The notes under the pieces were generated by a model that did not search any database, was not told the DNA's origin, and worked only from the letters and a program-made list of their open reading frames with translations. Positions 7,448-14,671 of a DNA stretch of 40,906 nucleotides are shown here, in pieces. The stretch comes from Clostridiales bacterium. Lineage in GTDB: Bacteria > Bacillota > Clostridia > Oscillospirales > Oscillospiraceae. The stretch covers positions 1 through 40,906 of the forward strand of contig JAJPXY010000122.1 in NCBI GenBank assembly GCA_021205205.1. Direction: 5' to 3'. Within the stretch, counting starts at the first letter, position 1. Every line of letters begins with the position of its first letter. The position numbers and the translations under genes are program-made.

Positions 7448-8541
7448 AACGAGTTGGAATCGCGATTTTGGCGCTGCTGCTCCTGCTGCTGTGCGCGCCG
7501 GTCTGCCGGGCCGTGGACGTGACAGAGGCCCAGTGGGACAGCATCGACACCGAAGCTCTGGAGGACGCCGCCTCCGCCTCTGGCGTGGAGCTGGAACTGG
7601 ATGAAAGTTTCAACCTGAACGAAGCGCTGGGCCAGCTGGGGGAGTTGCTTTCCGGGCAGCTCTCGGCGGCGATAAAGGACGCGGTGGGCAGCAGCGGTGT
7701 CTTACTGCTCATCGTCCTCTTCTGCGAGGTGGCGGAGGGACTTGGCTCTCTCACCGGCGGGGCCAAAGACCCGGTGACGGTGGTCGGGACGGTGGCAGTG
7801 ACAGCGGTCTCGGTGTCCGACGTGTCCTCCCTGATGGAGCTGGGGAAAACAGCCATTGAGCGCATCGACACCTTCTCCAACCTGCTCATCCCAGTCATCA
7901 CCACCTGCTCGGTGGCCAGCGGCTCCGTCACCGGCGGCGTGGCCAGGCAAATGGCCACGGTGTTCTTCTCCACGGTACTGGTCACGCTGATCGACCGGGT
8001 GCTGATTCCCTTCGTCTACCTCTACACGGGGGCCTGCGCCGCCGCCGCGGTGGTGGATAACCGGGGGCTGGGTGAGATTGCCCGGCTGCTCAAGTGGGCG
8101 GTCACGTCGCTGTTGACGGTGCTGTTGCTGCTTTTCACGGGGTATCTCTCCCTGACCAGCGTGGCGGCGGCGGGGACCGACGCGGCCACCATCAAGCTGA
8201 CACGCACCGTTATCTCCAGCATGGTGCCGGTGGTGGGCAGTATCCTCTCCAACGCCACGGAGACGGTGCTCTCCGGAGTGGGCATCCTGAAAAATCTGGT
8301 AGGCAGCTTCGGCGTGGTGGCGGTGTTGGGGTTCTGCATCACGCCCTTCCTGCGGCTGGGGGCGCAGTACCTGGCCTATCGGCTGGCGGCGGTGCTGGCG
8401 GTGGTCATTAGCCAGGGGAAGATACCCAAGCTCATTGACGACATCGCCGGGGCCTTCGCCCTGGTGCTGGGCATGACCGGCACCGCCGCCCTGTTGGTGA
8501 TGATCTCCGTCTTTGCCACGCTGGCTGTGGCCACCGGATGA
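7444..8541 (+). CDS. spoIIIAE: Stage III sporulation protein AE
   Basis: A 365-residue protein with a signal peptide (about 1-23, ending CRA), a soluble segment (about 24-80), then seven or so membrane helices to the C terminus. This is the largest membrane component of the SpoIIIA channel in the mother-cell membrane and resembles an export-apparatus or permease subunit. VTTCSVASGSVTGG and SATLAVATG-type small-residue helices are evident. The ATG overlaps the spoIIIAD stop by 4 nt (ATGA). The length is typical for the family. Confidence 0.92.
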   Translation: MKRVGIAILALLLLLLCAPVCRAVDVTEAQWDSIDTEALEDAASASGVELELDESFNLNEALGQLGELLSGQLSAAIKDAVGSSGVLLLIVLFCEVAEGLGSLTGGAKDPVTVVGTVAVTAVSVSDVSSLMELGKTAIERIDTFSNLLIPVITTCSVASGSVTGGVARQMATVFFSTVLVTLIDRVLIPFVYLYTGACAAAAVVDNRGLGEIARLLKWAVTSLLTVLLLLFTGYLSLTSVAAAGTDAATIKLTRTVISSMVPVVGSILSNATETVLSGVGILKNLVGSFGVVAVLGFCITPFLRLGAQYLAYRLAAVLAVVISQGKIPKLIDDIAGAFALVLGMTGTAALLVMISVFATLAVATG

Positions 8542-8556
8542 AAGGGGAGAGGGGAT

Positions 8557-9051
8557 ATGCTGGAAGGTCTCCGCCAGTGGATCTTGGCGGTGACGGCAGC
8601 CTCCCTGCTGACGGCTCTCTGTCAGGCGCTGATGCCGCCGGGACCGGTGAAGTGGGTGAGCAATCTGACCTGCGGTCTGCTGATTTTCCTCGTGCTGGTG
8701 CAGCCGGCGGTGCGGACGGACTACACCCAGCTGCTGGAGGAATTTCAGACCTATTACGCCGGACTGGGAGGTTATGACGCTGGATTGGTGGAGACAGACA
8801 ACACTCTGACAGAAGAACTCATAGCCCGGAATACCGCCGCATATATTGAGGACAAGGCGGACGCCGCCGGGATCGTCTGCGCCGTCACCGTTGTCTGCGG
8901 CCAGCAGGAGGGACTGCCGGTGCCGGAGGCGGTGACAGTCTCCGGCAGCCTCAGCCAGGAGGAACAGGCGTGGCTCATCGCCCTGGCGGAGAATGACCTG
9001 GGCCTAGAGGCCCAGGCAGTGCGGTTTGAAGAAGGGGAGGGAGGCGAGTGA
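8557..9051 (+). CDS. spoIIIAF: Stage III sporulation protein AF
   Basis: A 164-residue protein with two N-terminal membrane helices (about 7-27 and 34-50) and a soluble C-terminal domain (about 60-164), which in the family forms a ring-building-motif-like fold. It includes DKADAAGIVCAVTV, matching the conserved segment before the C-terminal strand. It starts at ATG 8557 with GGGGAGAGGGGAT upstream. Confidence 0.88.
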   Translation: MLEGLRQWILAVTAASLLTALCQALMPPGPVKWVSNLTCGLLIFLVLVQPAVRTDYTQLLEEFQTYYAGLGGYDAGLVETDNTLTEELIARNTAAYIEDKADAAGIVCAVTVVCGQQEGLPVPEAVTVSGSLSQEEQAWLIALAENDLGLEAQAVRFEEGEGGE

Positions 9052-9575
9052 ACGAAAGGAAGTCCTTGGACTGGAAAAAACTGCTGGAGCCGCTGAAACG
9101 GTATCAATACGCCCTGCTCATCCTGCTGGTGGGGCTGGTGCTGCTGGCCTGGCCTGACGCGGCGTCGGCCAAGCAGGAGACCGCCGCCCAGGTAAATTCC
9201 AGCGGGACGGCGGACGAGTTCGACCTGACCGCAATGGAGACCCGGCTGGCGGAGAGCCTGGCCCAAATCGACGGGGTGGGGGAGACAGAGGTGGTGCTGA
9301 CCCTGTCCGCCGGAAGCGAGACGGTGCTGGCTACGGACTGGGAGGCCGATGGAGACAGCTCCAGCGTCACCACCGTGGTCATCAACAACGGCTCCAGCCA
9401 GCAGACCACCGTCACCACCCAGGTCATCTGCCCCACGTTTCAGGGGGCGCTGGTGGTGTGCGACGGCGGCGGCAGCGCCACGGTGCGGCTCCAGGTGGTC
9501 AAGGCGGTGGCGGCGCTGACGGGGCTGGGCGCGGACAGTATCTCAGTGTGTGCAAGAACGGGAGGCAATGAATGA
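9048..9575 (+). CDS. spoIIIAG: Stage III sporulation protein AG
   Basis: A 175-residue protein: short cytosolic N terminus, one membrane helix (about 21-38), then an intermembrane-space domain (about 55-175). That domain includes AQIDGVGETEVVLTL and the closing KAVAALTGLGADSISVC strand-helix typical of SpoIIIAG, which forms the large ring of the feeding-tube channel. Translation starts at GTG 9048, overlapping the spoIIIAF stop by 4 nt (GTGA). Confidence 0.9.
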   Translation: MNERKSLDWKKLLEPLKRYQYALLILLVGLVLLAWPDAASAKQETAAQVNSSGTADEFDLTAMETRLAESLAQIDGVGETEVVLTLSAGSETVLATDWEADGDSSSVTTVVINNGSSQQTTVTTQVICPTFQGALVVCDGGGSATVRLQVVKAVAALTGLGADSISVCARTGGNE

Positions 9576-10240
9576 TGAACCTGTGGAAACGCAATGCGGT
9601 GGTGGCGGCCATTGTGCTGTTCGTCTGCGTGGCGGTCTATCTCAACTGGTCCTATGACCAGAGCGACACCGCCATGGGGGACAGCTCGGTCTCCGCCGGA
9701 AAGACGCTGGGCGAGGCAGAGCTGGTGAACTCCGATTCCCGAATCCTGCTCTCCGACAGCAGCGCAGACGGCTCTGTCTCTGCGGACACTTCTGCGGAAT
9801 CGTCCGCAGAGAGCACGCTTGCAACAGAGGACGGGGAGTGGGCGGAGGACGCGCTGGGCGAGGAGGAGTTTGCGGCGGAGACCGACAGCTACTTTGACAC
9901 CGCCCGCCTGAACCGGGAGGAGGCCAGGGACAGCGCCCTCTCCATCCTCCAGGAGACGGTAGACGACCCGGAGGCTGACGAGACCGCCATCTCCGCCGCA
10001 GCGGAGAGCATCACCGCCATGGCCTCCGCCACGTTGCAGGAATCGGAAATTGAGGGCCTGGTCCTGGCCAAGGGCTACACCGACTGCGTGGCCTTTATCG
10101 GAGACAACAGCGTCAGCGTGGTGGTCTCCGCCGGGGGCGCGGACCTGGCGGCGGAGGACGTGGCGGTGGTGACCGACATCGTCTGCGGGGAGACGGATTT
10201 CTCCGCCAGCAGCGTCAAGGTCATCCAGGCAGAGGACTAA
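9572..10240 (+). CDS. spoIIIAH: Stage III sporulation protein AH
   Basis: A 222-residue protein with one N-terminal membrane helix (about 9-26), a Ser/Ala/Glu-rich linker (about 30-95) and a C-terminal YscJ/FliF-like ring domain (about 100-220). SpoIIIAH meets SpoIIQ across the two membranes around the forespore. ESEIEGLVLAKGYTDCVAFI is the conserved core strand-turn-strand. It begins at tandem ATGs (9572 and 9575), overlapping spoIIIAG by 4 nt, and is the last gene before a strong terminator. Confidence 0.92.
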   Translation: MMNLWKRNAVVAAIVLFVCVAVYLNWSYDQSDTAMGDSSVSAGKTLGEAELVNSDSRILLSDSSADGSVSADTSAESSAESTLATEDGEWAEDALGEEEFAAETDSYFDTARLNREEARDSALSILQETVDDPEADETAISAAAESITAMASATLQESEIEGLVLAKGYTDCVAFIGDNSVSVVVSAGGADLAAEDVAVVTDIVCGETDFSASSVKVIQAED

Positions 10241-10267
10241 AAAACGACACAGCGTTTCGGCATTCTC

Positions 10268-10298
10268 ACAGGTATCGGCCCGCCGATACCTGTTTTTT
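10268..10298 (+). terminator. Terminator of the spoIIIA operon
   Basis: An 11-bp perfect stem (ACAGGTATCGG with its complement), CCCG loop and a run of T, 28 nt past the spoIIIAH stop. Confidence 0.9.
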
Positions 10299-10323
10299 CT
10301 GCGTGTTTGCAGAAAAATGGGTG

Positions 10324-10352
10324 TTTTCATTTTGCATATTCTGCTGTATAAT
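10324..10352 (+). promoter_or_regulatory. Putative promoter of the nusB cluster
   Basis: TTTTCA (4 of 6 to consensus), 17 bp, perfect TATAAT (10347-10352), 70 nt before the nusB start and directly after the spoIIIA terminator. Confidence 0.6.
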
Positions 10353-10421
10353 GTACTTATCTTCTGTATATTTATGTCCGTTCCGGTGCTGCGCCGGAAA
10401 TGAGTGGGAGGAACATTTACT

Positions 10422-10874
10422 ATGACCAGAACTGCCGCAAGAGAGATCGCGGTTCACTTTTCCTATGAGCTGGGCTTCACCAGCCTCAGCGCCGAGGCCC
10501 TGCTGGACAGCCAGCTGACCGAGGAACGCTTCGCCGACTTGGCCCAGGAGGACCCCCTGTACGGGGAGTTCCCGGATGAAAATCAGCTGGCCTACATCCG
10601 CCGCCTGGTGACCGGTGTGGGCGACCACGGCTATGAACTGGATCTGTTCATCGAGCGCTACGCCATTGGCTGGCGGTTCGAGCGCATCCCCCGGGTGGCG
10701 GCGGCGATCATGCGGGTGGCCATGTTCGAGATTTTGTATATGCCGGAGGTCCCCAACGGCGCGGCCATCAACGCCGCAGTGGAGCTGACGCGGAAGTATG
10801 AGGACGAGAAGGTCGTCTCCTTTGTCAACGGTATTTTGGGTTCCTTCGTCCGGGCCGAGGCGGCAGAGCCATGA
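10422..10874 (+). CDS. nusB: Transcription antitermination factor NusB
   Basis: A 150-residue all-helical NusB. The N-terminal RTAAREIAVHFSYEL matches the family's arginine-rich RNA-contacting helix. The C-terminal PRVAAAIMRVAMFEILYMPEVP and INAAVELTRKYEDEKVVSFVNGILG are near-invariant NusB segments. It binds boxA RNA with NusE/S10 to support rRNA antitermination. ATG 10422 has GGGAGGAAC upstream; an in-frame ATG 18 nt earlier would place that site inside the gene. It is first in a run that continues through overlapping M22 and xseA genes. Confidence 0.93.
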   Translation: MTRTAAREIAVHFSYELGFTSLSAEALLDSQLTEERFADLAQEDPLYGEFPDENQLAYIRRLVTGVGDHGYELDLFIERYAIGWRFERIPRVAAAIMRVAMFEILYMPEVPNGAAINAAVELTRKYEDEKVVSFVNGILGSFVRAEAAEP

Positions 10875-11797
10875 GCTGCCTTGGCATCGACACCAGCAAC
10901 TACACTACCTCCGCCGCCGTCTTTCGCCCTGACGGGACAGGACGCAACGAGAGCCGCCTGTTGACGGTGCGGGAAGGGGAACTGGGCCTGCGCCAGAGCG
11001 ACGCCCTGTTTCAGCACGTCAAGCGGCTGCCGGAGCGGTTCGCTGCCCTGGGGGAGGCCGGTTGGCTGGAAGGGTTGGAGGCCGTAGGCGCCAGCACCCG
11101 CCCCCGTGCGGTGGAAGGCTCCTATATGCCCTGCTTCCTGGCCGGGGAGTCCCAGGGCCGGGTGCTGGCGGAGGCGCTGGGGGTCCCCTTCTTCGCCTTC
11201 TCCCACCAGCAGGGGCACATCGCCGCCGCCTGTTGGTCGGCGGGGCGGCTGGATTTGTTAGACCGCCCGCTGCTGGCCTGGCACCTCTCCGGCGGCACCA
11301 CGGAGCTGCTGCTGGTGGAGCCGGAGGGCAGCAACGTCCGGGCCACCTGCATCGGCGGCACCACCGACCTCTCCGCCGGGCAGCTCATCGACCGGGTGGG
11401 GGTCAAGCTGGCGCTGCCCTTCCCGGCGGGCCGCCCGCTGGACGCGCTGGCTGCCCAGTCGGACAGCAAAGCGAAGTTCCGGGTGCGGCTGGACGGGCTG
11501 CGGTTCTCCCTCTCCGGCATGGAGAACAAGGCCAGCAGCCTGATGGAAAAAGGGGAGGACCCCGCCAATGTGGCGAAATTCACCCTGAACACCCTGGCCT
11601 CCGTCATTGTGCGCTGCACCGACGCGGCCTTGCAGAAGTATCCCGGTCTGCCCGTCCTCTGCTCCGGCGGCGTGGCCTCCAACAGCCAGCTGCGGCGAGT
11701 CATGGGCGGCGCGGTGTTCGCTCAGCCGGAATTTTCCACCGACAACGCCATGGGCATTGCGGTCCTGACGGACCGCCGTCTGCGGAGGGGACAATGA
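10871..11797 (+). CDS. TsaD/Kae1-like M22-family protein (paralogue of the tRNA t6A enzyme)
   Basis: A 308-residue ASKHA-fold protein of the M22/TsaD superfamily. Visible: phosphate-1 loop GIDTSNYTTSAAV, HQQGH (the H-x3-H metal site, near residues 115-119), phosphate-2 loop HLSGGTTELLLV, adenosine segment CSGGVASNS and STDNAMGIA with the metal-binding Asp. All active-site elements survive, but it is shorter than true TsaD (about 340) and has SGGTT where TsaD has SGGHT. It is therefore probably the Clostridia paralogue found beside xseA rather than the t6A synthase itself. Its substrate is unknown. It overlaps nusB by 4 nt (ATGA) and xseA by 4 nt. Confidence 0.82.
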   Translation: MSCLGIDTSNYTTSAAVFRPDGTGRNESRLLTVREGELGLRQSDALFQHVKRLPERFAALGEAGWLEGLEAVGASTRPRAVEGSYMPCFLAGESQGRVLAEALGVPFFAFSHQQGHIAAACWSAGRLDLLDRPLLAWHLSGGTTELLLVEPEGSNVRATCIGGTTDLSAGQLIDRVGVKLALPFPAGRPLDALAAQSDSKAKFRVRLDGLRFSLSGMENKASSLMEKGEDPANVAKFTLNTLASVIVRCTDAALQKYPGLPVLCSGGVASNSQLRRVMGGAVFAQPEFSTDNAMGIAVLTDRRLRRGQ

Positions 11798-12996
11798 CAG
11801 CACAGAACATCTACACCGTCTCCCAGGTGAACGCCTATGTCAAGGGCCTGCTGGACGGGGATCGGCTGCTGAGCCGGATCTATATTCGAGGGGAGATCTC
11901 CAACTACAAGAGATACCCCTCCGGACACCACTATTTTTCCCTCAAGGACGACCAGGGGGCGCTGCGGTGCGTCATGTTCCGCACCTCCGCCGCACGGCTG
12001 CGATTCCGGCCGGAAAACGGCATGAAGGTCATTGCCTACGGCCGGGTGACGGTGTTCCCACGGGACGGGGCCTATCAGCTCTACGTGGAGGCCCTGACGC
12101 CTGACGGCGTGGGGGAGTTATATGTGGCCTTTGAGCAGTTGAAAAACCGGCTCCAGGCCGAGGGCCTGTTCGACCCGGCCCACAAAAAGCCCTTGCCCCG
12201 GATACCGGAGACGGTGGGCATCGTCACCAGTCCCGCCGGAGCGGCACTCCACGATATGCTCCGCATTTTGAACGCCCGCTGGCCCATGGCCCAGGTGAAG
12301 CTGCTGCCCGTCCGGGTCCAGGGAGACGAGGCCCCGGCGGAGATCGCCGCCGCCATCGCCGCAGCCAACCGCTGGAAGGCGGTGGATGTGCTCATCGTGG
12401 GCCGGGGCGGCGGCAGCATGGAGGATTTATGGGCCTTTAACGACGAGCGGGTGGCACGGGCCATCTACGCCTCGGAAATCCCCATCATCTCCGCTGTGGG
12501 GCACGAGCCGGACGTGACCATCGCCGACTTCGTGGCCGACCTGCGGGCGGCGACTCCCTCCAACGGGGCGGAGCTGGCGGTCCCCGACCAGAATGAGGTC
12601 TATGACACCCTGCTGAATCTGCGGGAACGGCTGATTCAGAGCCAGGAGAACCGGCTGCGCCAGTGCCGCGCTCGGTTGGAGCGCTGCGCCGGTTCCCGGG
12701 CGCTGACCGACCCGATGGCCCCGGTCAACGACCGGCGAATGTTGCTGGACTACACCCAGCAGCGGCTGACCGGCGGCATAGAGCGCCGCCTGAACAGCGA
12801 GCAGCGCCGGTTCAGCGCCCTCTCCGCCGGGCTGGACGCCATGAGTCCCTTAAAGGTGTTGGGCCGGGGCTACGCCGTGGCCCAGAAGGGAAAGCAGGTG
12901 CTGTCCTCTGTCAACCAGGTGGACAGCGGTGAGCAGATTCAGGTGCGGCTGGCCGATGGGCAGCTGCTGTGTACCGTTGACGACAAAAAGGAGTAA
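11794..12996 (+). CDS. xseA: Exodeoxyribonuclease VII large subunit
   Basis: A 400-residue XseA. The N-terminal OB-fold (about 1-100) contains IRGEISNYKRYPSGHHYFSLKD, and the nuclease domain carries GIVTSPAGAALHDML, IVGRGGGSMEDLWAFNDE and SAVGHEPDVTIADFVADLRAATPS, the hallmark blocks of the family. Long helices (about 265-350) precede a C-terminal barrel-like segment beginning VLGRGYAVAQKG. With XseB it degrades single-stranded DNA to oligonucleotides. The ATG at 11794 overlaps the upstream stop (ATGA). The open frame extends further 5' but that extension has no family similarity. Confidence 0.94.
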   Translation: MTAQNIYTVSQVNAYVKGLLDGDRLLSRIYIRGEISNYKRYPSGHHYFSLKDDQGALRCVMFRTSAARLRFRPENGMKVIAYGRVTVFPRDGAYQLYVEALTPDGVGELYVAFEQLKNRLQAEGLFDPAHKKPLPRIPETVGIVTSPAGAALHDMLRILNARWPMAQVKLLPVRVQGDEAPAEIAAAIAAANRWKAVDVLIVGRGGGSMEDLWAFNDERVARAIYASEIPIISAVGHEPDVTIADFVADLRAATPSNGAELAVPDQNEVYDTLLNLRERLIQSQENRLRQCRARLERCAGSRALTDPMAPVNDRRMLLDYTQQRLTGGIERRLNSEQRRFSALSAGLDAMSPLKVLGRGYAVAQKGKQVLSSVNQVDSGEQIQVRLADGQLLCTVDDKKE

Positions 12997-12998
12997 CC

Positions 12999-13229
12999 AT
13001 GGCTGCGAAACGAAAAACATTTGAGGAATCCATGCTCCGTCTGGAGGAGATCGTCACCCGGCTGGAGAAGGGCGAGGCCACGCTGGAGGAGTCCATGGCC
13101 CTCTTTGAGGAGGGGACCAAGCTGGCCGCCGCCTGCGCCAAACAGTTGGACAGCGCGGAGCAGAAGGTCCTGAAGCTGACCGGGGCCGCAGAAGGCGTTC
13201 CGGTGGAACAGGCGATGAAAGGGGAATAA
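12999..13229 (+). CDS. xseB: Exodeoxyribonuclease VII small subunit
   Basis: A 76-residue XseB with the family core FEESMLRLEEIVTRLEKGEATLEESMALFEEG and a helical C terminus. It starts at ATG 2 nt after xseA, with AAGGAG inside the xseA end as ribosome site. The length is standard. Confidence 0.94.
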   Translation: MAAKRKTFEESMLRLEEIVTRLEKGEATLEESMALFEEGTKLAAACAKQLDSAEQKVLKLTGAAEGVPVEQAMKGE

Positions 13230-13232
13230 GAG

Positions 13233-14114
13233 ATGACCTTTCAGGAGGAATTTTCTCTCTGCCAGATGGAAATTGAAACTTCGCTGGAAAAATACTTTAC
13301 AGAGAGCTTACCCCAGCAGCGGCTGCTGGAAGCCATGCGGTATAGCCTTTTGGCAGGGGGTAAGCGCATCCGGCCTGTTTTAACGCTGAAATTCTGCCAG
13401 GCCGCCGGGGGAGACCCGCAAAAGGCCCTGCCTGTTGCCTGTGCAGTAGAAATGCTTCACACCTACTCCCTCATCCACGACGACCTGCCCTGTATGGACA
13501 ACGACAGCCTGCGCCGGGGCCGCCCCACCAATCATGTGGTATATGGCGAGTGTACCGCCACCCTGGCAGGAGACGCGCTCCAGAGCGCGGCATTCCAGGC
13601 CATTCTCAGCGCCAATCTGCCCAGTGATGTTCGGGCAGCGGCAGCGCTGGAGCTGGCACAGGCCGCGGGATATGCGGGGATGTGCGGCGGTCAGCAGTTG
13701 GACATCGAGGGGGAGCAGAGAGACCTCTCCCTGGATGAGATCACCCAGATGAACTCCCTGAAAACCGGCTGCCTGCTGCGGGCGGCCTGCGTCATGGGCG
13801 TGCTGGCGGCGGGATATTCTGCGGACAGCTGCAAGGCCCAGGCCGCCGCGGCTTACGCCGACGCCATCGGCCTGGCCTTCCAGATTCGGGACGATATGCT
13901 GAACGTGACCAGCGACGCGGCCACCATGGGCAAACCCGTGGGCAACGACGCGGAGAGCCACAAGTCCACCTACGTCTCTCACCTGGGGCTGGAGCAGTGT
14001 CAGGCGGTGGTGGACGAAAAGACGGCGGAGGCCAAACGCGCCCTGTGCGGCGCCTTTGCGGAAGCCGCTTTTCTGGAAAGCCTGGCAGACTACCTGGCGG
14101 GAAGGGTGAATTGA
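13233..14114 (+). CDS. ispA: Polyprenyl (farnesyl-type) diphosphate synthase
   Basis: A 293-residue trans-prenyltransferase, IspA type, condensing IPP with allylic diphosphates. Visible: GGKRIRPVL, the first Asp-rich motif in HDDLPCMDNDSLRRGRPT (DD-x4-D), and the second in FQIRDDMLNVTSD. There the usual DDxxD reads DDMLN: the last Asp is Asn, though another Asp follows four residues later. The chain-length region upstream of the first motif (EMLHTYSLI) suits short-chain (C15-C20) products. It lies 3 nt after xseB and a few genes before dxs, giving an isoprenoid-precursor grouping. Confidence 0.9.
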   Translation: MTFQEEFSLCQMEIETSLEKYFTESLPQQRLLEAMRYSLLAGGKRIRPVLTLKFCQAAGGDPQKALPVACAVEMLHTYSLIHDDLPCMDNDSLRRGRPTNHVVYGECTATLAGDALQSAAFQAILSANLPSDVRAAAALELAQAAGYAGMCGGQQLDIEGEQRDLSLDEITQMNSLKTGCLLRAACVMGVLAAGYSADSCKAQAAAAYADAIGLAFQIRDDMLNVTSDAATMGKPVGNDAESHKSTYVSHLGLEQCQAVVDEKTAEAKRALCGAFAEAAFLESLADYLAGRVN

Positions 14115-14148
14115 GGGGTCTCAAGTCACCGTGACGGGAGGAATCAAA

Positions 14149-14601
14149 ATGAACTTGACCTTTGGCAACCAAATTCTGCTGCTCAGCGCCCTGAGCTGGC
14201 TGCTGGCGCAGTTGACCAAGGGCCTGCTCCAGTGGATCACAGAGGGAAAGGTCACGCTGCACCATGTGCTGTCCAGCGGAGGGATGCCCAGTTCTCACTC
14301 GGCGCTGGTCACCTGCTGCACCGTGACCACAGGGCTGCTCTACGGGTTTGACTCCGGGTTGTTCGCGGTCTCGGCGGTAATGGCCATCGTGGTCATGTAC
14401 GACGCCTGCAACGTGCGCCGCCAGTCCGGGGAACAGGCCAAGGTCATCAACCTGATTCTGAAAAACTGGCAGCAGATGACGCCGGAGCTGCTGAATTTGC
14501 AGGTGAAGGTGCTGTTAGGTCATACACCTTTACAGGTGGTTTTCGGGGCGCTCCTGGGACTGGGGGTCAGTCTGTTGTTCCAGCTGGTGATTTTTCCCTG
14601 A
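14149..14601 (+). CDS. Divergent PAP2-family membrane protein (YuiD-like)
   Basis: A 150-residue DUF212 protein with four hydrophobic segments. It shows SSGGMPSSHSALVT, the phosphatase-like signature of this group, and a C-terminal GHTPLQVVFGALLGLGV. The resemblance to PAP2 lipid phosphatases suggests action on a prenyl or lipid phosphate, which would suit its place between ispA and dxs, but the activity is unproven. ATG 14149 has GGGAGGAA at proper spacing; an in-frame start 18 nt upstream lacks one. Confidence 0.85.
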   Translation: MNLTFGNQILLLSALSWLLAQLTKGLLQWITEGKVTLHHVLSSGGMPSSHSALVTCCTVTTGLLYGFDSGLFAVSAVMAIVVMYDACNVRRQSGEQAKVINLILKNWQQMTPELLNLQVKVLLGHTPLQVVFGALLGLGVSLLFQLVIFP

Positions 14602-14671
14602 CAGCCTGCCATGCAAAATAGAGAAGCAGCGAGAGAGAAGTCTATAGAACAGAGAAAAAAGGGTTGCAACG

